DNA of 64,000 nucleotides from Arcuatula senhousia (GCA_963971305.1 CAXARO010001699.1:17220-81219); one strand, 5' to 3'. Counted from the first letter of the stretch, positions 34,985 to 46,330 are shown. Notes: generated by a model not told the origin, from the letters alone. A program made the numbers and translations.

Positions 34985-35200
34985 GGAAATTGGCAGTGCG
35001 ATGGGTGCTATAGCAGGCAGGAACCGCTTACTCTACCGGAGCACCTGAGTTCACTCTTGTTACGACTTGAGCTGGGGTTTTTGATTTCTGTTCGGTTGAT
35101 TTATGTTTTGTGTTTCCTCGTGCTGTTCTTGATCGTATTTACCGAGTTTTTCGTTTCCCTTTCGGACTGGTACCTCTTTGTTTCTTTTATTTCTTACTAG
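34985..35200 (+). repeat. 3' tail repeat of the reverse-transcriptase family, copy 1
   Basis: GATTGGAAATTGGCAGTGCG, GGTGCTATAGCAGGCAGGAA, CCGCTTACTCTACCGGAGCA and GAGTTCACTCTTGTTACGAC follow the pseudogene's C-terminus. Related copies without the coding part are at 35355-35600, 37861-38110 and 7044-7275. Confidence 0.65.
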
Positions 35201-35354
35201 AAAAAAAACCGCGAACTTGCGGGAAAATCAATCGTCGCTTTGCTTTAAAATATAGAGCACACAATAAAAGCATTGCATTTGCATGGCCCTACATTGTTGT
35301 GCTAATCGCAACTTAAAGGTTCTACTGTTCTACCGGTCACTAAATTGGAAATTA

Positions 35355-35600
35355 GCAGCGCGACGGGTGTGCTATATAGCAGACAGGAACCGCTTACTTT
35401 TCCAGGGCACCCGAGTTCACTCTTGTTACGACTTGAATTCGCGTTGTTTATTTCTGTTCGGTTGATTGTGTGTTTTTTGTTTACTCGTGTTGTTCTTGTT
35501 CATGTTTACCGGTTTTGTCGTTGCCCCTTCGGACTTTTGACACTCGAATGCCCCCATTGGTGCCTGCTTGCTTCTTAGTTTATTAGCTTTTATTGTTTGT
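35355..35600 (+). repeat. 3' tail repeat of the reverse-transcriptase family, copy 2
   Basis: AAATTAGCAGCGCGACGGGT, GTGCTATATAGCAGACAGGA, GGCACCCGAGTTCACTCTTG and later TGCCCCCATTGGTGCCTGCT repeat the copy starting at 34985 in the same orientation, about 360 bp on. Confidence 0.65.
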
Positions 35601-35718
35601 TACCCTACTTGTAAAAGTGGCACAATCGGTAGCAATTTTTTCCCCAAATTTTACACGAAGGGGAAAAACAACTTTAATATGGTTTTCATTTTGGCACAGG
35701 ATACAGTTACATGGAAAA

Positions 35719-35840
35719 GTAACAATAAGAAAAAAAATATTGTTACCCGACACCGGAAGGACGGACTAACGGAAAATAGTGTAACGGACGCGGACCTGTT
35801 TTAATGGAAGTAACAATAAGTATTTTTCTTATTGTTACTT
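35719..35840. repeat. Two hairpins sharing the stem GTAACAATA
   Basis: Hairpin 1: GTAACAATA (35719-35727) against TATTGTTAC (35738-35746). Hairpin 2: a perfect 13-bp stem AAGTAACAATAAG (35808-35820) / CTTATTGTTACTT (35828-35840) with loop TATTTTT. The same stem is used twice 90 bp apart. The function is unknown, and a small foldback repeat is likely. Confidence 0.5.
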
Positions 35841-36294
35841 GGCGTTATTATAACCTGATTATATGAATTTAAATGTTATTGTTGTATTTAAGAATATTAT
35901 CAACAATAATGTATATTTCTAAAATTTAATTTAATGTTTTGTAATTGAAAACTTGAAATAAAAAAATAATTTATCAAATTTTAATTTCACTAAAAAAACC
36001 ACCAGTGACTTGAAAGAAGCAAAGGTGTACCAAAGGGGTAACATTGAATTGTGATCATGAAAATACATGTTAATACACTCATTTGGTCTGTTTTGCCTTT
36101 GGCCCTAGGTAAAAAAAGCTCACAACGTATCAAAATGGCTTCAAAGGTGCTGGTGATTAATAAGAAAAGTTAAATTCGTATCAGGATACCAAATTTTATA
36201 AAGGAAGCTCGAGCAATGTTTGCGATGGTTGTCTGGAATGGTATCATCTTTCACGTGTATAACTTAAAAATACACAGTTTTCATTCTATAGGCC
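35841..36294. other. AT-rich non-coding spacer
   Basis: No gene or clear repeat boundary. The last ~25 bp (GTTTTCATTCTATAGGCC) resemble the core of the hairpin-ended mobile repeat, which continues beyond the TTAA element at 39061. Confidence 0.35.
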
Positions 36295-36298
36295 TTAA

Positions 36299-39060
36299 GG
36301 TGATAGGTACGTAAATCAGCGCCCCTATCGGAAAACGGGAAAATGACGTCGTTTTAGTAAGAGTTATCCCTCGTATCACAAATGAAAAGATATTCGTCGA
36401 TGAACAAACGTGATCAACGAAGGAAGTTTTTTTCTTTATACCCCAAAAAAACGGATTAAAGAAGTTAGAAATCTACTATTAAATATCTTATACAGTTGAA
36501 ACTTATATTGTCACAAAATGATGATCATACGAAAGTTCTGAAAAGTTTCTAACATGTTTATATAAAATGGGAGCTAGGACCCGTGTGATTTCCTACTAAA
36601 ACCATTCGCAAGAATTCGCTGGTCGTGCATGGAAGGGGGTCTTTTGACACAAAACCTGTCCAGCTTCCCTATTGCTGTATCATTGTAAGGACATGTGTTG
36701 ATATGGTATTGGCCGCTTATTTATAATTTAATAGCCTATATTCCGAGAAAATGTTCACACATAAAATATACACAAAGCTGGCTCACGCGTTTCACGCAGT
36801 AAAAAAAAGACATCGAAATTCTAGACGGAATACCAAAAAAACTGAATTTTGATATTGATATGGATTGATCACTGAATTGAACTAAGGAAAGATAATGAAA
36901 CGTATATTTTTTTTCGCTTAAAATAGAAATTCCGAGAAAATTTTCAAATAGAAGCTGGACTTGAAATTGCTAGGCCCTGTATGCCCTAGTAAAGATTAGC
37001 AAACTGTCATGAGAGTTCGTTTTTTTTTTATTTAGTCTTCCTATTTGCTGAAAAAGACACGTATAAACTATAGATAAAGGTTTTATTGTATCACATATGT
37101 ATACAAGATATTGACTAGCATTATGTACATGATATATCGTTTTATGGGTGTTTTCTATCACGTCCGCGTTAGTTCTAAAAATAGGGAATGGAAAAAGCAC
37201 CTCCTAAAAATATACCATATCTTGACCATTTATTAAAAAAAGTGTGATAGACTTGAAATTTTAACTTTAGAATGCTTATAAAATGAAAGTTCCTGATCTA
37301 TTTCAGCTCAAAAAGTTCTTCCCATTGTCAACTTCCTATAAACATATACAGTAAAAAAATTAATACCAAAGCATTTTGACGTGGCCATAACAGGGTATGA
37401 TATAAATTGTCCGCTTGTATAACAGGATATGTTTTTTGCAAATTTCTGGATGCTAACAGGGTCTGGTTCAGAGCAGGGCAACGGCACAGGTATACTATTA
37501 AGCATATGCAGAAGCCCCCCCGGGCGTTGAACGTTGAATAACGTTTTTATTTTAAAAGTCTGTACTGCATATAGGTTGCTCTAGACTGTAAAAATAAATG
37601 GCGATGAATTAATGGCTTTTTAAAAACGTTTTTATGTACACAATGATGAGATTTTGTTTAACCTTAGCTTACTTAGATCCAGGACTGGGTAAAATATGAC
37701 TGTCAACGTTAACGCATGAAAATCTAGAGACAGTCCATGGTTTTACAATGCATGATATTCAACCACGAAAATGATAATTTGACAGGAGAGGTTAGAAGAT
37801 ATAGCAGTTTGAAATTAGACTGTTGTCGGCCATTTTCTCAAATTGTCAATAGAACATAACGTGACGGGTGTGCTATATAGCAAGCATGAACTGCTTACTC
37901 TCCGAAAGCACTAAAGTTCACGTTGCTGGTTGCGGTTTGTTTGTAATTTATTACGTGTTTTTGTTGTGTGTTTTGTTTTTTAATTGATCTTTATGATGTT
38001 TACCAAGTTTGTCCGCCTTTTTTAATTTGCGATATTCCATAGCGTCTTCAGTACACATTTGCTTTTTTCTTTGTCAAAAGTATCCATCCATTTTTTTTTG
38101 GACAGCCTTCAGATTTCCAGCGTTAAAGATAGTCGGTCATACCCCGTGTGCATCAGTAACTCAAAAATATTATGCCCGGAATACAAACGCATTGATAATG
38201 TGTGCCTTCTTTTCAGGTGGTGTACATGCATGTGTATAGAAATGAAGAAAAAAATCGTATCGGCATGTAACACAATCATCAATTTGTCTTGGCCAACATT
38301 GGCATGTATTTGCAAAGCTAAATAGATTGCAGTTTGTAACTAAAACGTTTGTGATTATAAATAAAAAGGCAAGACAGTGCTTTGAATTAAAAAAAAAAGG
38401 GAGGATGGTATTTTTGGACGAAAAAAAATGTAGCTTTAAAAATATAAAAAACTGCACGCTAGGGCTAAAAAAAATCCAGGCTCGATTTTTTCCCGTAAAT
38501 ATAAAGGAAGGACGAAGAAAATACCCATAGCCCCCCCCCCCCTCCCCCAATAGAAATCAAATGGTTACTCCCTAATTAGTGAATCAAATCCTTATACATT
38601 TGTACTTACCAAATCCTTAAAATACCTTATACTCCGGCATTTAGTAAGTTTTGATGTCGACATCGAGTATAACGTCGCTTGTTTTTCGCTTTTTGGACTG
38701 GAACTGAAGACTTCGAGACTTTATAGTGAAAAAACCAAGTCGGTGACCCCCTAATATTTTTACATCAATAGAAAGGAAATTAAAATCGGATTTATATGAA
38801 ATTTTTCCAAAAAAAAATGTTGGATACGTTTTTTCTGATGAATAATTAAAGTGAAAACCGTACGCTTTTTAGGTCCTTTTTTAACGTTATTTCAATATAA
38901 ATAAAATATTGAACATCCAATTTTCAATGTCCCATATCTTCTAAGATATATCGGTGACCTATATATTTTTTTCGGTATTTTGGTAGGAATTGACAAAATA
39001 AATCTACATACCAAATTTAAAAAAAAAATGTTGGTCTAAATCATTTACGTACCTATCACC
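36299..39060. mobile_element. 2.76-kb non-autonomous element with TTAA target duplication
   Basis: An 18-bp perfect inverted repeat, GGTGATAGGTACGTAAAT, begins at 36299 and ends (as ATTTACGTACCTATCACC) at 39060. TTAA lies immediately outside both ends (36295-36298 and 39061-39064). TTAA duplications characterise piggyBac and Kolobok transposons. The interior has no transposase-sized frame (longest 126 codons, unrelated) and contains a 3' tail repeat at 37861-38110. The element sits inside or at the edge of a hairpin-ended mobile repeat. The superfamily choice is open. Confidence 0.75.
37861..38110 (+). repeat. 3' tail repeat of the reverse-transcriptase family, copy 3
   Basis: GTGACGGGTGTGCTATATAG, CATGAACTGCTTACTCTCCG and AAAGTTCACGTTGCTGGTTG match copies 1 and 2. 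The copy lies inside the TTAA element, so it was captured before or inserted after that element arose. Confidence 0.55.
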
Positions 39061-39712
39061 TTAAACATTAAAAAAAATCATATAGGGGCCGTAACCCCTA
39101 CTTTTGTATAGCTTAATATGCTGAACATCTAAGAAAGCAACAGCTTCTCTCTATCTGCTATAGTTTTCATTCCATAGGTCAAAAACACGAAAACGTCATT
39201 TTAGGCACCGTAACCCATATAAGGGGCCATCTGACGACTTCGACCTTATGGTAACTTTTGTAGAGGTAAAAGAGCTGAACATTTAAGCAAGCAACAGCTT
39301 TTTTCTATCTGCAATAGTATTCATACTATAGGGCAAAAACATGAAAAACCGTTAGTTTTCACCTTTAAGGGGATGTTACCCCTATAAGGGGTCATCTGAC
39401 AATTGTTACCAAATGGAGACTTTTGTAGAGCTTTAGATTTAATCTATCTGTTATACTTTTTGATTTACAAGCCACAAACATTAGTCTGACACTCTTGATC
39501 AATTTTTAACCACGGCGGTCATGTCTTTTGATCAGCAGTCACCATTCGTGCAATCTTAGTAGAGGACATCTCATAGATAAAGTGTGCAAAGTGTCAAAGC
39601 AATCCCTTCAGTAGTTTCAGAGGAGAAGAATTTCAAAGAAAGGTTAACGACGACGACGATGACGACGAAGACGACGGATGCCAAGTGATGGCAATAGCTC
39701 ACCAGGTGAATT
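39061..39712 (-). mobile_element. Hairpin-ended mobile repeat, 5' part with ~2-3 core units
   Basis: On the minus strand it begins AATTCACCTGGTGAGCTATT near 39712, then the GTCGTCGTCGTT-type run and core units (GCAACAGCTTTTTTCTATCT near 39290, GCAACAGCTTCTCTCTATCT near 39140). It is truncated by the TTAA element at 39061. Confidence 0.6.
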
Positions 39713-39716
39713 AAAA

Positions 39717-40650
39717 AGTGTAAAATAGTCACAATGGTACAATGTCTGCCCCCCCCCACCCCCTCGTGCAGAAAAATTCCGAGGTCTGCAAGGTTATGGG
39801 GCCTAGTTGGACAAAAAGAGGGGAACATGGGGTCCACAACATATATAGTTTTTTTAATTGCAACCACTTCCGGTTGTTAAGATATCAAGGTCCAAAAAGT
39901 GTAAAATAGCAGCAATGGTACTGTCTGCAGGTTTTTGTCCCAATGGCCCCCAATTTTATTCTCACGAAGTCCCATAGCTATGCAAACTGTGGAAACATTT
40001 CTGCAGGGAATGGAAATAGTACCATTGTGGACCACGATTTCTTAAAAACCGGAATATTTGGCAAAAGGACCATATACATGTAGGTTGGGACTCCAATGTC
40101 AAACCTTTATTCTCACTATATCCCATAGCCATGCAAACCGTAAGGATTTTTTGCAAGGGGTGGACATAGTACCATTGTGGCTTTTTACCCCTTTTTAGAT
40201 CTCGATAGGTTAAGAACCGGAAGTTTTGACAAATAAGGACCATATAGGTTAAATTGGACCCCATGGCCCCCAAACCGTAGCAATTTTTCGTCAGAGGTAG
40301 GGGACATAGTACCATCATGGCTATTTTACAATTATTGGACTTCGATTACTCATTAACCGGAAGCTAATGCTAATAAAGACTATCAAGGTTTCGGATCCCA
40401 TGGACCCTATTGTTGTTCTCACCAGGTCCTACTGGTCATGCAAACTGTAGGGATTTATCCGCAGATGGACTAGGGGTGGAATAGTATCATACTTGACTAT
40501 TTTACACTTTTTGAACCTCGATTTCTCATGATCAATTAACCGAAAGTTTAGGCTAATAAGAAACATCTATGTTTTGCATCCATGATCCCCACTTTTATTC
40601 AAGCCTGGTCCCGTAGTAATCGAAACTGTAGGATTTATTTACTTCTTTAC
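39717..40650. repeat. Diverged tandem repeat, about five units of 140-180 bp
   Basis: A block recurs with strong divergence: GTGTAAAATAGTCACAATGG at 39717, GTGTAAAATAGCAGCAATGG at 39899, and ACATAGTACCATTGTGG near 40163 with a variant near 40303. Each unit also has ACCGGAA, a GGCCCCCAA or GGACCC segment, TATTCTCAC and GCAAACYGT. It starts at the edge of the preceding mobile repeat. Unrelated in sequence to the satellite arms. Confidence 0.6.
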
Positions 40651-41217
40651 TATAACTTTTTAAAGAAATAGAGACATTTTTCTTCATTTAAGATTATTTG
40701 GCTAGTGAAATAATTTTGTCAAACCACATGTAAAACAAGAAAATATCCAAAAGAAATAATGCCCCATCCCGCAACATTTGGGACGGACGGACGAACGGAC
40801 AGACTAGCTGAAGGACTACCAGACCCGGACAATTTGAGTGAAGCATAATTAAAAGAAATTTTAAGATGTTGGACCAACAGTTAAAGCCGAAAGAAAGCAT
40901 TTAAAAGAGTTATTTCATTGTATCCCACATTTTATTATTCACAAACTAACAGTAACTTGTTTTCAACATTTTAAAATATTTTGATAAAGAGTAAAATAAG
41001 TCAAATGAGTGACAAAACTGTTCTCCTTTTTCAAAGCTCGAATGTTAAATAAGTAACCAATTCCTTATTCGATATTCGCCAAAGTAATATCTTGAAATGT
41101 GGATCGAAATATGGAATGTCGAATAAGTAACTATTTTTTTTTTCAAAATACACGCCTGGCATTCGGACACAGAACCGGGAGGAAAATCCACAGGAACGTC
41201 TTGAACAATGAAACTAC
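40651..41217. other. Non-coding spacer with faint cap-like strings
   Basis: No gene. AATAAGTAACCAATTCC and CTTATTCGATATTCG (about 41047-41079) and TCGAATAAGTAAC (about 41119-41131) resemble the arm caps, but they are too short to call a copy. Confidence 0.3.
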
Positions 41218-41645
41218 CACAGTGTATAACCGGACAGTAAGCGATCACGGAAGTTGATCACTGTCCGATGGAAAAATCCTAGTAAGTTGTTTGTAATTTT
41301 CCCCAAGATTTTTTGTGGTTTTGGGGCTGTATGAACACTTTACAATATCGACTAGGAACAAAATACCTTTCTCATTTATGGAACTTTTTAACGTTTCTTT
41401 TTGTATTCTGGACAATTTAAAATGTTAAAAATTTTCGATTGATCATCAGGGTGTGTACATTTATTTCCTTCACCGCTTAGCACATATTTGGAATTTACTT
41501 ACAAACTGCAATGATTTTATCAATATTTTTATTATTATCTCAAAGGGCGATTGATAGACTCTCTACATTGACAATGATAGCTTAAGATGAGATAAACAAT
41601 TGTGTTTAAAACATCAAGTTTAGTAATTTTTGCATAATCGATTAC

Positions 41646-41692
41646 TGTCCGATTAATTGGTCGTTCAATTTTTGCGGGTGTCCGATTAATTG
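41646..41692 (+). repeat. Two forward copies of TGTCCGATTAATTG
   Basis: Exact 14-mers at 41646-41659 (within ACTGTCCGAT, shared with the terminal repeat) and 41679-41692. Inverse copies are at 44034-44047 (exact) and 44090-44103 (CAATTAGTTGGACA), with a partial one at 44761-44771. The arrangement resembles subterminal transposase-binding sites. Function is inferred. Confidence 0.5.
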
Positions 41693-42970
41693 CCTGCTTT
41701 GAATCCTTAGAGTTTGAATAAAAAAGTTATATTTTCAAATTACATGTATTTCTCATTTAGTTTCTTATATTCTACAATTTGCTTATTAAAAGGCTTATGG
41801 ATTTGTTTTCATATTTTTATGATAATTTATGATATTGTTGATATCTCTACTGTTGGATTCGCGAAAAAAAAATATGCGACAGTTTTCATCTGATATCACC
41901 TTATAACAAGATGGATATCCTTTCAGCAAGCTAATAAAGGGAAGGGCGATTAACTGCTATGAATACATTTAAAATCCTAGGCCTGCTTTTTGCATGTCAC
42001 GTGTGTATGACTTATTAATGCAAATGTCAGAAAGGTTCATTTATAAGGAGCTTTCCATTGACTTAGGAATTTTGTGAAACAAATCTTCTTATCACGTGAA
42101 CAGCCAGTGTACTGAGATACATTTGTATTTGAGTCATTGCGTGAATTTTCACTTACTAGTATGATACTAACAACACAGACTCGGTAAAAGCCCCGTTAAA
42201 ATGTGAAAAAAAATTAGATCAAGATCATGGACGTAATGGCGCTGAATCCATGTCTTATATTAATAAAACAACTATGATTTGAGTTGGTTTAAGAAACTAT
42301 GATTCGAGCGGGGATTTGAATTGGTTTTAGAAATGTGGGAAGCCTCAACGATTTTGATTGCAGGCTATCACGACAGGTTTCTTTTACAGCCTCGAATTCA
42401 TGATAAATCAGTCTATCAACTCACTCATAAAAGGGAGTTATGCCGATTATGGTTAATGATGGAAATCGGATGACATTATTTTTTTCCTGTTTAATCGTAC
42501 ACCATAAATGTATTGGACTGCCTTAACATGCGTTGATAATTGATGGTTAATTGAATACACATAGTCCATTAAGAAAACAAATTATAACTAAGTTCCAGAC
42601 AATACATTTTTCTACGTCTGAATCGCGTTTCTTCCATTCAAGACTCATTAGAGGAGCTCTACCAAAAAAATAAAATAAAATTCCAAACACTATACGAAAG
42701 TTAAGAGTGTGATGGAACCATAAAACCAAAAATATCGAACTGGAATACAAATCATGACCCCGATCAAACTATGTTTGGTCTAGGAAGAACTTTAGGGTTT
42801 ATACAATTTTAAACTTTAAACGCTTTAAGCTTAAAACTCAATACCGGGTAACGGATAATTTATAGATTTGATGTGTTCTGAACGTCTAACAAAAAGATAA
42901 ATATCAAAGCAGATTGGCATAAAAACCGGAAATTTGGCAACGCTGTAAATAAGCATATTTTAACGAGTAA

Positions 42971-42998
42971 TCCGCCCCGCGCCGGGCGGGCGGCTCTC
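42971..42998. other. GC-rich self-complementary patch
   Basis: CCGCCCCGCGCCGGGCGG sits in DNA that is otherwise AT-rich and can form a stem CCGCCC / GGGCGG. Nothing around it suggests a gene. Confidence 0.35.
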
Positions 42999-43000
42999 GG

Positions 43001-45264
43001 TAATGTTTAAATAAACAAATTGAAAGAAAGACAAACCATAAGTATTGAAAGGTAAAGTTCTTTAAACTATAAAACGTTCGAACAGGAAAGCAAAATAAAG
43101 CAATGTCCTTGGCTCCTGCGATATCGGCCTAGCATACGTTAGTCTGTTAATTCCATTCCAACACAATTCAAACTGACCGCGTTGTGTAAATCGGTTTATG
43201 CGTTAAAAGCGAACACCTACACCGTTTGACTTTGGTATTGAATTCATGCTTAGGCTGTACATACACTAGGTTTTAGCTGGGTGTCTTCATATCTCAAGAA
43301 CTAAAAGACTTAGGTACATGTAGATGAATATTGCCATGCCCATGTTAATCGTTTGTTGACTAAATTTGAATCCCGATTGAATTTAAGCCAAATACTAGTA
43401 TATAGGTACATGAAGCAGCACACTTGAAGTGTTGTGGCCACCGTAATTTTCATCTGATTTGAGCAATTTTTAATATTTCATTTTGTAATAACAGTTTGTC
43501 AATCATAACTATTTGTAACGAAAACGAGGCATATACATGCATATAAAACCTTAGAACAGAGAGAAAGGCCAACCAATCTGGAATTTTGCCTATATATTCC
43601 TGCTGAATTCATGCTAGACTACTACTACAAGGTTTAAATATTTTCCACTAAAAATATACTAAAACTCAACTACGATACTACTACAAAAGGGTCTGGGTAC
43701 GTGTATAATGTTTTTTTTTCCTCTAAAATTTCCAATTGATTTGTACCAATTCAAAGCTTCGATGAATGGTCACATGTTTATATTCGATAACTTGCTTGTA
43801 CGGATTGTTTTCCAACTTAAGAGAACATACAAAATTAGTTATTTTATTATTTTTTTAGTAAATCTTAATCGTCAATATACATACATGTATGTATCAATGA
43901 AATTTTGTTGCAATATACTTTGTTTGGATAAGCTGTTACCTTTCATATTTATTCCAGTTTTTTATATCATTTTGCTTTAGCTGTAAAATGGTTTGAAAGG
44001 ACATTTGTCTTGTTATTGCTACATTTAATCCAACAATTAATCGGACAGACAGATATAACTTTTTAACAATTAATGATTGTGTACAGTGGCAATTAGTTGG
44101 ACAGAGATTGAGTGAGCAGTGCTCTTACAAATTTTATTATTATTATTTAAACAGCTTTAAAGTGAGATGCAATGCACCATTTCAATGTAAATGGTTCACT
44201 AATAATGTGTTGTTTCTTTCGCCACAATGAGTTTCCAATGCCAAAATTACCAATGATTAAACCACTTTTTTTCGAAAACTTAAATCATCTACATTATAAA
44301 GGTTATAAAGGTTATAAAGTATTTTATTAAACCAATCATGAGCCCGCTAGGGCATATACAATCAAATTTGACACATACAATGTATAATATCAAACTCTTT
44401 CACTCACACTTTCTCTCCCTCTCACACTGATTGAAATAATTTTATTTTTATTACTACCTATTATAAAAAGATTATCAGCGATACCGAAATTGGGTCGTTT
44501 GTTTCCGTCGTTTCTATATTTACAAAAGCTCTTTGCAATGTACATACTTTCACTTTTCACTCGGTGGCTATATTCGGATTCTCAATCTTCGGATTTCCAT
44601 CAAGACAATATGGCCGCGACCAGTAGATAATGTGTTCCGCTTCGGATTATATTTTAGTCAGTGTTGCATATCTTGAGTAACTTTAGCGCATATAAATGGA
44701 TATTTGATTTTGGATTGCGAAAATTGACTTAATTGAATAAAGTTTTAAAGGACAAAAATACTAATCGGACACCAAAAATAAGTTAAATCATGCAAAAAAG
44801 TTGTACACAGCATCTTCATATGTGACGGTGTTTTAAAGCAACAATGCGATTCAACTAGATCATGTAGCGTACATGGCGTAGTCACTTAATCAGGTTATGC
44901 ACATGCTTAAGCGTACTTTCTTATAAATTTTTGACTGCCAAATGTTAATTCATTGAAGATAGTTTATTATCACAGACAGAAATATAGGTCAATCAGACAC
45001 ACACAATTCAAGCATTTTATTGATTTTTAGAAAATGACAAAATAGCCACATTGGGTCATTCGTCTGTCTTGATCTAGGTCATTTTAATAAGGATGAATAA
45101 TTTTATCTATTTCTCACAAAGCTATTGCGGGATCCGGAAAAATGAACTTATTTGTCACAAGTTATTGGTTGTTCGAAAATGTTATCATTTCTTGATAATT
45201 TTGTCGATTCACCACACAGAGACCAAAGTCACCAACTTAACATGTCAGAAAATAATTTTAATTG
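43001..45264. other. Interior of the 8.65-kb stretch, no gene recognised
   Basis: AT-rich on both strands. The 90-codon frame at 43708 is a low-complexity Phe/Ile/Leu string without family features. A short (GGTTATAAA)n tract lies at about 44298-44319. Confidence 0.35.
44034..44103 (-). repeat. Inverse copies of the TGTCCGATTAATTG motif
   Basis: CAATTAATCGGACA at 44034-44047 is the exact reverse complement of the motif at 41646 and 41679. A variant with two mismatches follows at 44090-44103. Confidence 0.5.
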
Positions 45265-45272
45265 TGCGGAAC

Positions 45273-45342
45273 CACAGGGGCTTGGATTGTAGAGTAGGGT
45301 GTCGATTTTCTTTTATAAATGACGAGAATCCAAGCCCCTGTG
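45273..45342. mobile_element. 70-bp miniature element with 16-bp inverted repeats and 8-bp target duplication
   Basis: CACAGGGGCTTGGATT (45273-45288) faces AATCCAAGCCCCTGTG (45327-45342). TGCGGAAC lies directly outside on both sides (45265-45272 and 45343-45350). An 8-bp duplication is typical of hAT transposons, so this is probably an hAT-mobilised miniature. Confidence 0.85.
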
Positions 45343-45442
45343 TGCGGAACATGGATTGCAACGTTCCTGTATAAGTTTGCTTTAGTCTCTATCATGAAGG
45401 GAGGGACAATCTTTGAATAGGTGACAATCAAAAATATTTGAG

Positions 45443-45626
45443 CAGTGGCGGATCCGGGGGGGGGGGGGGTTCCGAGGTTGGAATTTTCCTCCTTTCCGCC
45501 AAAAATTTCGCAAGTAACGTGTAGGTTTTCTGCAAAATTTGTCTGGAACCACCCCCTTTTCGTCATTCGTCCACAGCGGACTTAATGTGGACCAACCCCT
45601 TTCAAAAAATTCTGGATCTGGCCCTG
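45443..45626. mobile_element. 184-bp miniature element with CAGTGGCGGATCC-type ends
   Basis: Starts CAGTGGCGGATCCGGGGGG and ends TTCTGGATCTGGCCCTG, an imperfect terminal inverted repeat. TTTGAG flanks both ends (45437-45442 and 45627-45632). It contains a G-tract of about 14. The terminal motif is one I remember from hAT-like miniature repeats. Confidence 0.65.
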
Positions 45627-45859
45627 TTTGAGTTATAATATAGACGTAAAAAAATTAAAGGCATACTTGTACATTGCAAATTTTCATAAAGAGATCTACA
45701 TTGGGTTTAAACTTATTTCATATAATATTATATACTTCAAAATCATAGGCTGCTCTGACAAATGATAACCATTAAAGTAGACGATAAATAGATGTGGCGT
45801 GAATAATTGTACGTGAAAGAACCAACATAAAGAAACGGGAATTTAAAAATTCACAATGG

Positions 45860-45945
45860 AAAACAGCCAGCAGTCTTCAGCATGACCATAAGTCGCTGCT
45901 CGCCGTCTTGCATTGGCCCAAGACTAAAAATACAAAAAAAAGGAT
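45860..45945 (+). repeat. Dispersed repeat, copy 3
   Basis: AGCATGACCATAAGTCGCTG, CTCGCCGTCTTGCATTGGCC and CAAGACTAAAAATACA match the copies at 10880 and 13930. Confidence 0.45.
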
Positions 45946-46239
45946 GAGTCCAGTTTGCCTTTTGGTCACACTTAGAAAAAAGTCAAAATAACAATGTACT
46001 ATTTTTTTTACATCTTCGCATGCTTGGAATGCAACTAAATGTTGAAAATAATAATATTATAAAACGAAAATTGTAAAAATTTCTAGGCAAAAAATATATG
46101 TTTGATATTCGTCTTCGGTATTCCCAGAATCCCGTTGGTAGCTTTTGTTCTCAGAATAATTTGAAGATTGAAACTTTTTTAAACTTAAACATTAAGCTGA
46201 TTTATAAGTATTATATAAAGACCTATAAACAACAGACTG

Positions 46240-46330
46240 TGACATCTTTGATCCAATGTAGACTTTTGTAGAGCTCGATGAGCTGAAGATTTAAGCAAGC
46301 AACAGCTTTTCTCTATCTGCAATAGTTTCC
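46240..46330 (-). repeat. Small fragment of the ~155-bp core unit of the hairpin-ended mobile repeat
   Basis: AGACTTTTGTAGAGCTCGAT, TTTAAGCAAGCAACAGCTTT and TCTCTATCTGCAATAGTTT are the reverse complement of the copy B core unit. Both ends are missing. Confidence 0.6.

Noticed and set aside
41047..41131. Cap-like strings (AATAAGTAACCAA, TCGAATAAGTAAC) left of the 8.65-kb stretch
   Set aside because: The matches are about 13 bp each in AT-rich DNA, too short to call an additional cap copy; kept only as a remark.
43708..43980. 90-codon frame rich in Phe, Ile and Leu
   Set aside because: Typical of random AT-rich DNA, with no motif or neighbouring exon signals.
45093..45374. 93-codon frame
   Set aside because: It runs across the 70-bp miniature element and its duplicated flank, so the frame is made by the insertion.
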